DNA of 58,368 nt from Aureibacter tunicatorum (GCF_036492635.1 NZ_AP025311.1:1-58368), one strand, 5' to 3'; counted from the first letter of the stretch, positions 37,265 to 46,912 are shown. The notes: generated from the sequence alone by a model not told the origin. Made by a program: numbers and translations.

Positions 37265-38650
37265 ATGAATAGAATTAAGAAATTAGATATAGTTGGTAAA
37301 GAAATTCATAAAAATAATAATTACAAGACACCTATATTTTATGGAGGACTATCATATACTGAATATGAGGATGTTAAAGCATTTCAAAATGACTTTGGTG
37401 AGGATTTAAATGAATATAATATAGTTTTTAATAATGAACTTTATGAATTCTTTGCATTTGATGCTTACCATCTCAAAAGCGTATGGTTTTACAGAGAAGA
37501 TGAAGAAAAATTCGGAGGCTGTATCAATGCTTCTGGAGAGGATTTGTCTCTTGATTATATCTTTGATTATAAGGAATCCTTCGAGCTAGGCTATGGTTCC
37601 CGCGCTTTGCGAGAGTTCCTACCCAAGAATCCTGACTTTCGTATTCTGAGCCGTGGATTTGGACATGATGCGACTACGTTGATTCGTATCGATGCGCAGG
37701 GTGACTATAAGCTCTACTACATGTTTCAGGATGGAGAACTCTGTCCTCTTCGTGTGAGCCTGAAGGAATATTATGATCTCTTCGAGATGACAAGAGGCAT
37801 GGAAATGTGGCAGGCTTTTGTCGCAGAGACACTTCCTGAGAATGTCAAACGTCGATACAATGGATTCTTCCGCCTGATGGAATACCTGCTTCCTGAAGCC
37901 GATCTGTCGAAGTTTTCATTTAGAGAAGAAGTCGAACAGCTCGAAGACAAATCCAAGACCTTTGCTGCTTATGGGTTCAGAAGAAAGCTTTATCAAGCTT
38001 TTGGGCAAGAGTTTGGGCAGGATGCATTGAGCTTTATGGGGCAAAATAGTTTTTCACAAATCATGTCTTGCGAAGAACAACGAGGGGACCTACTCCCTGA
38101 TGAAATTTTTGCTTATTATATGGATGCAGGTGAGGCCGTTTTATCGTATAGTAAAGATGATATTCAATCCGACCTTCATATTTACAATAGGTATCATAGC
38201 TTCGCTACAAGTTTATTTGATGTTCATAAAGAAAATGCTGTCGTAACGAAAGATCGACATGCACTTGACTTCCTCCGCTACAAAGAGTGGGAAAACAAAG
38301 GAGGCAAAGAGGCTTTGGGAGAATACTGGGACTATTCAGGCGATATTTTTACGGATGAAGCTTATCCCGAGTTCAAAAAGCTCAATGTATGGGCCTACAC
38401 CCAAGAGGAAGAAGCTGAATATCCTCATCACTATATCTGCTGGGGCATCGTCGACGGCAAGAGCCAAATGTATCGCATCAGCTTGAATAATAAAGGCATA
38501 CCAAAAAGCGACCAGCCCGAAAACCTCGGCTACGACCTGCCGACTTTATTTGATTGGATGATCAACACCAGAGCTTTCCCTGATTGGCATAAGCATATCG
38601 GCGATGAGGAGTTCTTAGCCAAAGCACAGGAGGCATTGGATATTACATAA
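37265..38650 (+). CDS. SUKH-like immunity protein 2
   Basis: This 461-aa paralog has the same central block and C-terminal block as copies 1 and 3 but its own N-terminus (MNRIKKLDIVGKEIHKNNNY) and its own residues about 250-330 (DEIFAYYMDAGEAVLSYS). The specificity region is thus probably those variable blocks. It follows orphan tip 1 at three bases and would neutralise that tip or a carrier that acquires it. Confidence 0.75.
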   Translation: MNRIKKLDIVGKEIHKNNNYKTPIFYGGLSYTEYEDVKAFQNDFGEDLNEYNIVFNNELYEFFAFDAYHLKSVWFYREDEEKFGGCINASGEDLSLDYIFDYKESFELGYGSRALREFLPKNPDFRILSRGFGHDATTLIRIDAQGDYKLYYMFQDGELCPLRVSLKEYYDLFEMTRGMEMWQAFVAETLPENVKRRYNGFFRLMEYLLPEADLSKFSFREEVEQLEDKSKTFAAYGFRRKLYQAFGQEFGQDALSFMGQNSFSQIMSCEEQRGDLLPDEIFAYYMDAGEAVLSYSKDDIQSDLHIYNRYHSFATSLFDVHKENAVVTKDRHALDFLRYKEWENKGGKEALGEYWDYSGDIFTDEAYPEFKKLNVWAYTQEEEAEYPHHYICWGIVDGKSQMYRISLNNKGIPKSDQPENLGYDLPTLFDWMINTRAFPDWHKHIGDEEFLAKAQEALDIT

Positions 38651-38662
38651 AAAACATAGTAT

Positions 38663-38684
38663 GGGTAGCCCTGTGTGGCTACCC
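38663..38684. repeat. Hairpin after immunity gene 2
   Basis: GGGTAGCC and GGCTACCC with a six-base loop, identical in form to the hairpin after immunity gene 1. The sequence downstream to about 38930 also closely repeats 36412-36664. Confidence 0.6.
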
Positions 38685-38930
38685 GTATTGTATGGCTCCT
38701 CTGTTCGCTTACATTTATTAAAATACCCAAAATCCCATTGCTCAAGCCTCGGGATTTTTTTATGTCTTGACTGCTCATATGTCACAACTGGTTCGTCATC
38801 TCTGATACGAACCTTTTCCTTATAGCTTGCATTTGTAATGCAAACCCCAAAAGCTTCGGAAATCACTTCTGGATTTTCTATATTATTGCTCAATTACTTC
38901 TCATCAGCATTCATTATATTAAGAAAAAAA

Positions 38931-39659
38931 ATGGATGAAACTGTCTCTTCCCTACTCATTAACGAAAACTTCGGTGGCCCTGGAGCAGCTTATAACCTTG
39001 TGCCTGAAAGCGATGAAAATAATAAAGAGCATCTCAATAAATTTGAAAGTAAAATCAAAAAAATTATTGGAGCCAAAGCTCTTAAAAATCCAGAATCAAA
39101 CGAAGTCGTTGGCTTTGATGCCAAAGTAAATTATAATGGGGGCGCTAGTTATGATATAACAGATGAGGGATATAATAAAGTACCAAACTTTGGTGAGGAA
39201 ACTCCTAAACGATTCTGGTTTGCCGATAATATCGTTTTTACCTCTTGGAAGTACCGATATAATGAGAATAAACAATGGGTGAGAGATCGAATGCTTTTTG
39301 AGCCTTTTACGCTTGATATACATCCTATTGATAAAGACTGGCAAAATGGAATAACTCCTGAATTTGGTTCTCAGCATTATGACTTGAACAACAGCATCGA
39401 ACGTATCAGGCTATATGCAAAGAAAAATCAAGCCGCCTCCTTGACCACCGACCTCCCACTGTCAGATGGCAAAACGATCAAATCCGAAGATTGGTTCCGA
39501 GACAATACCGATGTTGTGCGTAAAGCCATCAAAGGGGATAATACTTGGCTGAAAAAGTACTTTAAGGATAATGGAATAGCTAGAAACAAGCAAACTAGCT
39601 ATACTGAATTTATCGAAGGATTAGAAGAGATGCATCTTTCTAATGTGTTAATATTTTAA
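38931..39659 (+). CDS. Orphan toxin tip 2
   Basis: The 242-aa product starts at the ATG preceded by an A run; an upstream ATG would add 31 hydrophobic residues that look like read-through of the repeated spacer. The N-terminus MDETVSSLLINENFGGPG again replaces the histidine. The rest is diverged from the main tip but keeps its plan: NKEHLNKFESKIKKI, then a C-terminal region KGDNTWLKKYFKDNGIARN with no 43-residue deletion. It precedes immunity gene 3. Toxic activity is unproven. Confidence 0.75.
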   Translation: MDETVSSLLINENFGGPGAAYNLVPESDENNKEHLNKFESKIKKIIGAKALKNPESNEVVGFDAKVNYNGGASYDITDEGYNKVPNFGEETPKRFWFADNIVFTSWKYRYNENKQWVRDRMLFEPFTLDIHPIDKDWQNGITPEFGSQHYDLNNSIERIRLYAKKNQAASLTTDLPLSDGKTIKSEDWFRDNTDVVRKAIKGDNTWLKKYFKDNGIARNKQTSYTEFIEGLEEMHLSNVLIF

Positions 39660-39661
39660 TT

Positions 39662-41047
39662 ATGAGTAGACGAAAAAAAATAAAATCTAAGGGAATAGAG
39701 ATAAGAAATGATAATAATTATAAACATCCTATTTTTTATACATGTTTATCTTGGGACGATTATGACTCAATCGATGAATACCATGATGATCATAAAGATG
39801 ATTTTAAGGAATACAATGTTATCTACAATGATGATTTAAAAGAAGTTTTTGCTTTTGATGCTTATCATCTCAAAAGTGTCTGGTTTTATAGGGAAGAAAA
39901 TGAAAAGTTTGGTGGATGTATCAACGCTTCAGGAGAACATTTATCATCATCATTTATCTTTGATTACAAAGAATCCCTCGACCTAGGCTATGGTTCCCGT
40001 GCTCTGCGGGAATTTCTGCCCAAGAATCTGGACTTTCGTATTCTGAGCCGTGGATTTGGGCATGATGCGACTACATTGATTCGTATCGATGCGCAGGGTG
40101 ACTATAAGCTCTACTACATGTTTCAGAATGGAGAGCTCTGTCCACTTCGTGTAAGTCTGAAGGAATATTATGATCTCTTCGAGATGACAAGAGGCATGGA
40201 AATGTGGCAGGCTTTTGTCGCTGAGACTTTACCTGAAAATGTCAAACGTCGCTATAACGGCTTCTTTCGCCTAATGGAATATTTACTTCCCGAAGCTGAT
40301 CTTTCGAAGTTTTCCTTCAGAGAAGAAGTCGAACAGCTCGAAGACAAATCCAAGACCTTTGCTGCTTATGGATTCAGAAGAAAGCTTTATCAGGCTTTTG
40401 GGCAAGAGTTTGGGGAGGATGCTTTAGAACTTGACGCACAAAGAAGCTTTCTTAAAATGATGAAAATTGAAGATCAACGTCAAGATACTCTTCCTGATGA
40501 CATCTTAGCATTTTACATGGAATGCGGTGGTGGCTTTATCCATTATTTCAAGGATAAATTGAAAATGTCTGTCCATTTATACAGGCCTTATGAGACTTTC
40601 ACAACCTCACTCTTTAATGCACATCCCGAGAATTCAGTAATCTACGAAGATGGGAATGCTTTGAATTTTCTTCGTTTCCAAGAGTGGGAAAACAAAGGAG
40701 GCAAAGAGGCTTTGGGAGAATACTGGGACTACTCTGGTGATATCTTCACCGAGGAAGCCTATCCTGAGTTCAAAAAGCTCAATGTATGGGCATACACCAA
40801 AGAGGAAGAAGCTGAATATCCTCATCACTATATCTGCTGGGGCATCGTCGACGGCAAGAGCCAAATGTATCGCATCAGCTTGAATAATAAAGGCATTCCC
40901 AAAAGTGACCAGCCTGAAGACCTCGGCTGTGATCTACCGACCCTATTTGACTGGATGATCGACACGAGAGCCTTCCCTGACTGGCACAAGCATATCGGAG
41001 AGAGGGAGTTTCTGGCCAAAGCACAGGAGGCATTGGATATTACATAA
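39662..41047 (+). CDS. SUKH-like immunity protein 3 (chimeric)
   Basis: This 461-aa copy has its own N-terminus (MSRRKKIKSKGIEIRNDNNY). Its block at about 270-330 (DDILAFYMECGGGFIHYF) matches copy 1 almost exactly and not copy 2. The C-terminal third is shared with both. The mosaic pattern indicates recombination among the three genes. It presumably neutralises orphan tip 2. Confidence 0.75.
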   Translation: MSRRKKIKSKGIEIRNDNNYKHPIFYTCLSWDDYDSIDEYHDDHKDDFKEYNVIYNDDLKEVFAFDAYHLKSVWFYREENEKFGGCINASGEHLSSSFIFDYKESLDLGYGSRALREFLPKNLDFRILSRGFGHDATTLIRIDAQGDYKLYYMFQNGELCPLRVSLKEYYDLFEMTRGMEMWQAFVAETLPENVKRRYNGFFRLMEYLLPEADLSKFSFREEVEQLEDKSKTFAAYGFRRKLYQAFGQEFGEDALELDAQRSFLKMMKIEDQRQDTLPDDILAFYMECGGGFIHYFKDKLKMSVHLYRPYETFTTSLFNAHPENSVIYEDGNALNFLRFQEWENKGGKEALGEYWDYSGDIFTEEAYPEFKKLNVWAYTKEEEAEYPHHYICWGIVDGKSQMYRISLNNKGIPKSDQPEDLGCDLPTLFDWMIDTRAFPDWHKHIGEREFLAKAQEALDIT

Positions 41048-41059
41048 AAAACATAGTAT

Positions 41060-41077
41060 GGGTAGCCCTAGCTACCC
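41060..41077. repeat. Hairpin after immunity gene 3
   Basis: GGGTAGC pairs with GCTACCC with a shorter loop than in the two other copies. The shared stem marks the end of each immunity unit. Confidence 0.55.
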
Positions 41078-41522
41078 GTATTGTTCTGTAAAAGATAGAA
41101 TGGAAATAATATTTCAACGCAATGAATTCGATAAATTCAAAATTAATTGTAAATAATTTAATTATATAGAGGTAATTTTTAATTGTGCAATTGCTAGCAA
41201 CATTATTGGAAAAAGCATACATAACAATTGATTCATATCTTTTTATTATTCAAATATTCATGTTTGTAAAACCTCAAGATAGTTGCATTAACAAGTAATA
41301 ATAATGACCCTAAGCATGAGAGTCAAGTATGATATTATCCTATGAGACTTGCTTTCACATAGCCATTTTAAAAATAATTTATTCTTATGCTTTTGCTTTT
41401 AGAATCTTGTCGTTTTATAGAATACTGATTAAGTATCGCTTGAGCCTGAAAAGACCTGAGTCGAATACAAATATTAAGAAAATGCAGTCAAAATATACTT
41501 TATCAGTATTTTAATACATAGC
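41078..41522. other. AT-rich non-coding gap between immunity 3 and the recombinase
   Basis: No gene or clear repeat is supported here. The small open frame at 41329-41514 has no recognisable features. The gap separates the toxin-immunity block from the linker with the recombinase. Confidence 0.6.
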
Positions 41523-42266
41523 TTACGTTAAGCATGAGCTATCATTCCACCGTTTAAACATTCTAGAAACTTGGGATTTTCCGTATAGTTTATTGTTGGC
41601 CGTTCTAAGACCTGCTTCGTTGAGCTTATGAGCAATGGCAATTAAGGTATAGCCATTGTCTCTATGAGCCTTGGCTAAAAAATAGGCAGTTCTTTCTCGT
41701 TCTTTAGCTTTCTTTATCATAGATTCACGTCCTTTTCGTCTTCCGTCATTCGTGAAGTTTTGAGTATTGCCAAGTGTGAACTTATTAGGTGTAGCGAGAT
41801 CTGAAGGAATTGATTGCTCATGAATGTTTTGCTCTTTCTTAAGCCGTTCCTTTTTCGCTTTGAGGGCAAGCTTTGTTCGTATGGAAATGAATTCCCTTTC
41901 TTTTTGAGCAATAGCAATAGATATTTGAAAGATAAACATGTCAAGCTTTCCCTTTTCCTGTGAGATGTCGCAAGCATGAACTCTGTTATCTAATTCTCCA
42001 AGAATATGCATTGCATCTGTCATATCTCTTGTCAATCTATCTGATTTAGCAACTACCAATGTATATCCATTGTCCTTGCAGAATTTCATAGCTTCTTGAA
42101 GCTCTGTCCTTTTATTAAGGTCGGAGCCGCTTTTTGTTTCAGTGAACTCCAGTATAATTTCATCATTTTCGAAATAATGCTCAATGATAGCTCTTTGAGA
42201 TTCTAGCCCTAACCCACTCTTGCCTTGCTTGTCTGTAGATACTCTATAGTAAGCCACGTACTTCAT
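41523..42266 (-). CDS. Serine recombinase/resolvase
   Basis: The 247-aa protein has an N-terminal serine recombinase domain with the nucleophile at S10 (YYRVSTDKQ) and the KSDRLTRD box at 74-81. A C-terminal helix-turn-helix includes IAHKLNEAGLRTANNK. The size is that of a resolvase or invertase, not a large integrase. It sits at the boundary between the toxin block and the second replicon. It could resolve multimers or have joined two plasmids. No res site was recognised. Confidence 0.88.
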   Translation of the reverse strand: MKYVAYYRVSTDKQGKSGLGLESQRAIIEHYFENDEIILEFTETKSGSDLNKRTELQEAMKFCKDNGYTLVVAKSDRLTRDMTDAMHILGELDNRVHACDISQEKGKLDMFIFQISIAIAQKEREFISIRTKLALKAKKERLKKEQNIHEQSIPSDLATPNKFTLGNTQNFTNDGRRKGRESMIKKAKERERTAYFLAKAHRDNGYTLIAIAHKLNEAGLRTANNKLYGKSQVSRMFKRWNDSSCLT

Positions 42267-42733
42267 AATTTCAAATGTAATTGCTTAATGAATCAAATTT
42301 AAGAAGTTTGTTGCGTTTTTAAAACGTCCCTTTGTGAAATCTCTTAAACTGCAACCTTCTGGAAAAATAAAAAATATGCTATTGATTTTTTTGTGTAAAT
42401 TTTGTAATAGGACTTGCTTGTTTAAAAAAATGAAATTTTCTCGGTATTAAAGACATTTTTCATTAATCACTTTTTTTCAATTGACATATCATTTTAAAAG
42501 TCTAATAATTTGACAGAGTTTTTTGGCTGTTTCTCATTTTGCTATTGCCTAATGAAATAAAAATGTGAGTTGTTGATACCCCCTATCCTTAAATTCGATT
42601 TTCCCTCGGTGATTACACCCCCCTGATACTATATGTAATCTTTCTTTTTTGATCAGACTCAAAATTTTCTAGATTAAGAATAGAAGCTTTATATTGCATA
42701 TTTTTATAAATCTAAAATTCAATTGTATAGCAT
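42267..42733. other. Non-coding gap between recombinase and Fic genes
   Basis: No gene is seen in these 467 bp. The region must hold divergent promoters for the recombinase (minus) and the first Fic gene (plus). CCCCCTGATACTATATG and other AT-rich tracts are present, but no specific site could be supported. Confidence 0.5.
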
Positions 42734-43711
42734 ATGAGTTTGGAGCTATCCCCAATGTCAGTTAATGTTCAAGAAGATTTGCTAAGCCAGAGTGAACTTC
42801 AATCATTTTTAGAAATGACGGATAGAGAATATCTTTATTGGACGGAAATGAAATATAAAAAAGGCTATGAAATCAATAATTTGAGCAAAGAAGAAGTGTG
42901 GTCTATAATTAGTGATTTTCGATATAAGTCTGGAGTAAAAATAAGGTTTGGCGATTATCTGTTTTTATCTAGACTTACGTCTTTTCAAAGTGAAAAACTT
43001 CAACAAATTGAGTCAAGCTTGGAAAAGGCGGCAACCAAGGGTATAGTTAAATTGGTGGATGAAGCGATTTCTTCTTCTCAACTTGAAGGGGCTAATATAA
43101 CAACCAAGGTCGCTAAAAAAATGCTGAATGATTGCAACTCTCCAGTTGAAGAATCTCAGCAGATGATTTTCAATAATGTAGCTGCAATGAAATATATTGT
43201 TGAACATGCAAAAGATGACTTAACAATTGATATGATCTCTGATATTCAATCAATTATAGTGCTTGATACATCATCTGATTACAAGACCAGAGGATTCAGA
43301 AAAGGTGAAGTTTATGTTTCGGATACGATTAAAGGAGAAGTAGTTCATTATCCTCCAAGGTTTGAAAAAATTGAAAGGCTAACATTGGAATTATGCGATT
43401 TTGCAAATACTAAGACGCATGATTTTCATCCGATAGTTAAGGCTTCTATAATTCACTACATGATAGCCTATATTCATCCATATTCTGACGGGAATGGAAG
43501 AACCGCCAGAGCATTGTTCTATTGGTTTTTGATCAAGTCCGGTTATGACTCAATACTTAAGGTTTCTATTTCAGAAGTGATTTTGAAAAGAAAAAGCAAG
43601 TATTATAAATCTTTTCAAAAGACAGAATACGGTAATCATGATCTGAACTATTTTATCAATGAAGCTATTGATACTCTTTGCATCGCTTCAGAATATGTAA
43701 AAGAGGGATAA
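42734..43711 (+). CDS. Fic family protein 1
   Basis: The 325-aa protein carries the Fic motif HPYSDGNGR (248-256) and an upstream inhibitory segment SSSQLEG (113-119), whose glutamate blocks the active site in class II Fic proteins. Fic enzymes transfer AMP or similar groups from nucleotides to target proteins. The conserved phenylalanine in HPF is tyrosine here, a common variant. It is followed by a second Fic gene on the same strand at 70 bp. The target is unknown. Confidence 0.88.
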   Translation: MSLELSPMSVNVQEDLLSQSELQSFLEMTDREYLYWTEMKYKKGYEINNLSKEEVWSIISDFRYKSGVKIRFGDYLFLSRLTSFQSEKLQQIESSLEKAATKGIVKLVDEAISSSQLEGANITTKVAKKMLNDCNSPVEESQQMIFNNVAAMKYIVEHAKDDLTIDMISDIQSIIVLDTSSDYKTRGFRKGEVYVSDTIKGEVVHYPPRFEKIERLTLELCDFANTKTHDFHPIVKASIIHYMIAYIHPYSDGNGRTARALFYWFLIKSGYDSILKVSISEVILKRKSKYYKSFQKTEYGNHDLNYFINEAIDTLCIASEYVKEG

Positions 43712-43781
43712 AAAACAGAGCTTGCTGGAGTATATAAACTATTTCTCTTACATTGTTATTCTGACTTTATGCGAAAAAAGA

Positions 43782-44858
43782 ATGGAAGAGTTATATAAAT
43801 ATAATCATCCCGACTTCCCAAATTTCACTTACAATAAAAAAGCCATATTGAAGGAAATCCTTATTGCGGTGAGAACTTTAGAAGTCTTGAAGGAAAAGTA
43901 TCGAACGATAAGCTTAGAACAAAAAAATAAGATTATTAATGATATGCTAGCCAGAGAGATTATAGCCACAGCTAAAATTGAAGGGCAATATCTTAATGAA
44001 ACAGATATTCAAGATTCTATTCGCAATAATATAGTATCTACTGATAATATACAGGATAATGAAGAAGTCAATGCGAAGGTTCTATTAGATGCTGTCACTG
44101 GTGCCACTTGTATGACTCGTGAGAGACTTTTTAAGTGGCATAGACTGTATTTCCCCAATGGTAACTCTGAAGACCCTACAATGCCTATAGGAGCTTATAG
44201 TGATGTTAGAATGGAAATTAGAACAAGCTCAGGCAAGGTAATCTATTTAGCCCCTCCAGTTGATACAATTAATACGCATATGAATAAGTTCTTGGCTTGG
44301 CTGAATGATGAAACAGGCACTCACCCATTCGTTAAAGCAGGAATAGCGCATTTATGGTTTGAATTAATCCATCCTTTTGCGGATGGCAATGGCCGAATTG
44401 GCAGGAGCATAATTGATTATATATTAAAAAATGAACTTGCCTCATCAGTGAAAACTGTTGCGATTTCTAATTATATAGTCAACTTTAAGAATAAATATTA
44501 TTCCGCATTAGGCCAAAATTCCAAAGGTCATATGGATGTGACCGAATATCTAATCTGGTTTATCCAGACTATTGATTCAGCTCTAAAATTATCGATTACA
44601 TATCTTGATGGAAACATTCAAAAAGATGAATTTTGGAGGCAAAATGCCCAAATGCAATTTAACAAAAGACAGTTGAAAGTACTAAAAAAATTGCTTCATC
44701 CAGATTTTACAGCTGTGATAACGAAAAATAGATGGAGTAGAATGACTTCATGTTCTTTTGAAATAGCTAGCCAAGACATTGATGATCTTTTGAGGAAAGG
44801 TGTTTTAAGATCTTCTAAAAATAGTCAAAAGAAGTTTATTTTACATGAAAATATTTAA
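43782..44858 (+). CDS. Fic family protein 2 (DUF4172-type)
   Basis: The 358-aa protein starts YKYNHPDFPNFTYNKK, a DUF4172-like N-terminal helix region, and has the inhibitory segment IIATAKIEGQ around 60-69. The Fic motif HPFADGNGR is at 197-205. The C-terminal 110 residues look like a winged helix. I start at the ATG at 43782, because the earlier TTG would add 20 hydrophobic residues. It is downstream of Fic 1 on the same strand and probably co-transcribed. Confidence 0.87.
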   Translation: MEELYKYNHPDFPNFTYNKKAILKEILIAVRTLEVLKEKYRTISLEQKNKIINDMLAREIIATAKIEGQYLNETDIQDSIRNNIVSTDNIQDNEEVNAKVLLDAVTGATCMTRERLFKWHRLYFPNGNSEDPTMPIGAYSDVRMEIRTSSGKVIYLAPPVDTINTHMNKFLAWLNDETGTHPFVKAGIAHLWFELIHPFADGNGRIGRSIIDYILKNELASSVKTVAISNYIVNFKNKYYSALGQNSKGHMDVTEYLIWFIQTIDSALKLSITYLDGNIQKDEFWRQNAQMQFNKRQLKVLKKLLHPDFTAVITKNRWSRMTSCSFEIASQDIDDLLRKGVLRSSKNSQKKFILHENI

Positions 44859-45030
44859 CATAATGTAATTAATGATAGATAAAATAATTTTTCACTAAAA
44901 AGGTAATTTATTAATTAACGAGAAAAACTTAAAATCAAACCTCTCTTGTTTTGTTGTTTTAATTGTTTTACTGTTTTATTGTTTTCAGAGTTTATAACCT
45001 ATTATAAATCAATTTTTTACACACCTTATC

Positions 45031-45140
45031 TGTGTGAAAAATGCCGTTTAAGTATGTGAAAAATGCCGTTAATGTGTGTGGGATATGCCGTTCAAGTATG
45101 TGGAAAGTGCCGTTCAAGTATGTGAAATATGCCGTTAATG
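45031..45140 (+). repeat. Five tandem 22-bp iterons
   Basis: Units begin at 45031, 45053, 45075, 45097 and 45119. All share the core TGCCGTT, ending in TAAG, CAAG or AATG, and are preceded by TATGTG or TGTGTG. The exact 22-bp phasing places them on the same face roughly every two helical turns. These are binding sites of the Rep protein. Confidence 0.93.
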
Positions 45141-45270
45141 TGTGTTGTTTATTGTCATTTACTCTTATTTTCTACACACTTAATTCTTTTGATTGATTTT
45201 TTCTTGTTGAGAATATAATTATAACACTTTTTCTGTGTTGACTTTCGCTTTTCAAGTCAAGCTATGATTT

Positions 45271-45292
45271 TTGAAACGGCATTTTTCACACA
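45271..45292 (-). promoter_or_regulatory. Inverted iteron, probable rep autoregulation site
   Basis: Reading the minus strand gives TGTGTGAAAAATGCCGTTT followed by CAA, a match to iteron 1 at 20 of 22 positions. It lies about 230 bp upstream of rep in the opposite orientation. Iteron plasmids use inverted copies near the rep promoter to repress it. Confidence 0.75.
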
Positions 45293-45518
45293 CTTTATTT
45301 TTTTATGTATGTTGTATCACGATATAAATTGTTTTATTTAACACACTTTTATATCTTGTTCCGTACTATTAATAGCTTGTATCATGACTGATTTTTATAT
45401 AGGCTATATATTGAGGGGCTTTGAAGCTATTAAGAAATTTTTTGATTTAAAATCTTCTTGTATTCTTTAATAAAATGTTGAAAGGATAGAGAGAGGAAAG
45501 ATATGAAATAATAATGCT

Positions 45519-46751
45519 ATGGATTACAAGATTGTAAAATCTAATAAGCTTGTTAATGCTAAAGAAGGCTTTTCGTTGATACAGCAAAGAGCTATTCTTT
45601 TAGCTTTTTCTTTAATTAAGCCAGGGGATAAGCAATTAAGGGAAATGAGCATTGATATCCATGATATACTTGGCCTTGACCATAATGCTCCTATAGGAGG
45701 TTCTCAGCTTCGTTCTGTTAAGGAGCAGATTAAGCCTTTAACAAATACTTCAATTAGTCTTAAAGATGAGTTGGATGAATGGGAGTCTATTAACTTTATT
45801 GCAGTTGCAAAAAAACAACGTGGTCAAAATAAGGTCACTATTAAATTTTCAGCAGAAATATCACCCTATCTTTTGGATCTTAAGGCTAATTATACACAGT
45901 ATCTGCTTTCAAATGTTTATAAATTTAAATCCAAGTATTCGATTAGGCTTTATGAATTGTGTAAACAATATGAAAAAATCGGCAAGAGAGAGTTGGATTT
46001 ACTTTTTCTGAAAGAACTTTTGAATATTGAGAATATAAAAACTTATAATGTTTATTCTCAGATGAAACGAACTGTGATAACGCCGGCAGTTCATGAAATA
46101 AATGAATTTTCTGATTTAGATGTTTCATTTATAGAACAACGAGAAGGAAAAAAAGTCGTAAGTATTAAATTCCAAATTTCATCTAAGCGTAAACCTATAT
46201 CTTTAGACAGTATTTCCATTTTAAATTCTCAAGATTTAATTGGTGAAGAGGCTAATACAATCGATCAACACGCCGACGCCCTCATAGCGTCTCGTACAGA
46301 CATCAAGAACCCAGAAGCCTACAAAGCCAAGCTAATCAATTCGGAGAACTTCAAGAAAGATTTCGAACGACAGCAAGAAGAGAAAGAATCCAAGATTAGG
46401 CAACAAGCGCTCAAGCAAAAAGAAAAAGAAGAGGAAAAGCTAGCCAAAGAAAAATCTGAGCTTTATAACAAGTACTACTTGGAAGTCAGAAAGAAGTATA
46501 TCCAAGAATTTCCGGATTCCTTCAAAGCCAAATATGTGGAATGGGTCAATGAAAACGGCAATGCAGAAGAGAAAAAATCCCTGCAGGAGCTCATCGAAAA
46601 AAGAGACAAAGCGCCCCAAAGATGCTGGAATATGTACGGCACATTTCTGATCAAACATTTCGGTACCGAAGAAGATCAAAAGTGGCTTGACATAGAGATT
46701 TGGTGGTCTGAGAACCAACCATCGACACCACAGCAGCAATCCATATTTTAA
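45519..46751 (+). CDS. Replication initiator, Rep_3/RepB-type (copy 2)
   Basis: The 410-aa protein starts MDYKIVKSNKLVNAKEGFS and has the winged-helix signatures FKSKYSIRLYELCKQYEKI and YSQMKRTVITPAVHEINEFS of the Rep_3 family. A Gln/Lys/Glu-rich coiled coil (about residues 275-330) and a divergent C-terminal part follow. It is preceded by matching iterons, so this is the best candidate for the active initiator. It differs strongly from copy 1 outside the family motifs. A hairpin lies ten bases after the stop. Confidence 0.93.
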   Translation: MDYKIVKSNKLVNAKEGFSLIQQRAILLAFSLIKPGDKQLREMSIDIHDILGLDHNAPIGGSQLRSVKEQIKPLTNTSISLKDELDEWESINFIAVAKKQRGQNKVTIKFSAEISPYLLDLKANYTQYLLSNVYKFKSKYSIRLYELCKQYEKIGKRELDLLFLKELLNIENIKTYNVYSQMKRTVITPAVHEINEFSDLDVSFIEQREGKKVVSIKFQISSKRKPISLDSISILNSQDLIGEEANTIDQHADALIASRTDIKNPEAYKAKLINSENFKKDFERQQEEKESKIRQQALKQKEKEEEKLAKEKSELYNKYYLEVRKKYIQEFPDSFKAKYVEWVNENGNAEEKKSLQELIEKRDKAPQRCWNMYGTFLIKHFGTEEDQKWLDIEIWWSENQPSTPQQQSIF

Positions 46752-46760
46752 AAATTGTAG

Positions 46761-46782
46761 GGGCTGGCCTAAGTGCCAGCCC
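46761..46782 (+). terminator. Hairpin after rep copy 2
   Basis: GGGCTGGC pairs with GCCAGCCC across a six-base loop just after the rep stop. There is no T run, so the termination strength is uncertain. Confidence 0.55.
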
Positions 46783-46832
46783 GATTCTCATTACCACCGC
46801 CAGCTCATTTACATCCCCATTCAATCGTACAG

Positions 46833-46848
46833 ACGCAATTCATTGCGT
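46833..46848. repeat. REP-like palindrome (GACGCAAT family)
   Basis: ACGCAAT and ATTGCGT flank a TC centre and are led by CGTACAG. Related copies occur at 48097-48120 (decayed), in parB (7336-7361) and, perfectly, before cas3 (55495-55518). Such palindromes recur in Bacteroidota genomes. Confidence 0.6.
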
Positions 46849-46912
46849 ATCAAATACATGCGATAGTTCTAGCGTATCGTTAGTGTATAATACACCATAG
46901 AATCCGTTATTA

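Larger units (their letters stand above)
44859..45518. other. Replication origin region of the second replicon
   Basis: The 660-bp gap upstream of rep copy 2 contains a T-rich tract (44945-44987) with repeated TTGTTTTA units, five tandem iterons (45031-45140), an inverted iteron at 45271-45292 and many short TGTGT/ACACA sequences. The layout of iterons, AT-rich DNA and an operator before rep is that of theta-replicating iteron plasmids. Confidence 0.8.

Noticed and set aside
41329-41514. 61-aa frame after the immunity block
   Set aside because: Hydrophobic AT-rich sequence without a start signal or any recognisable feature.
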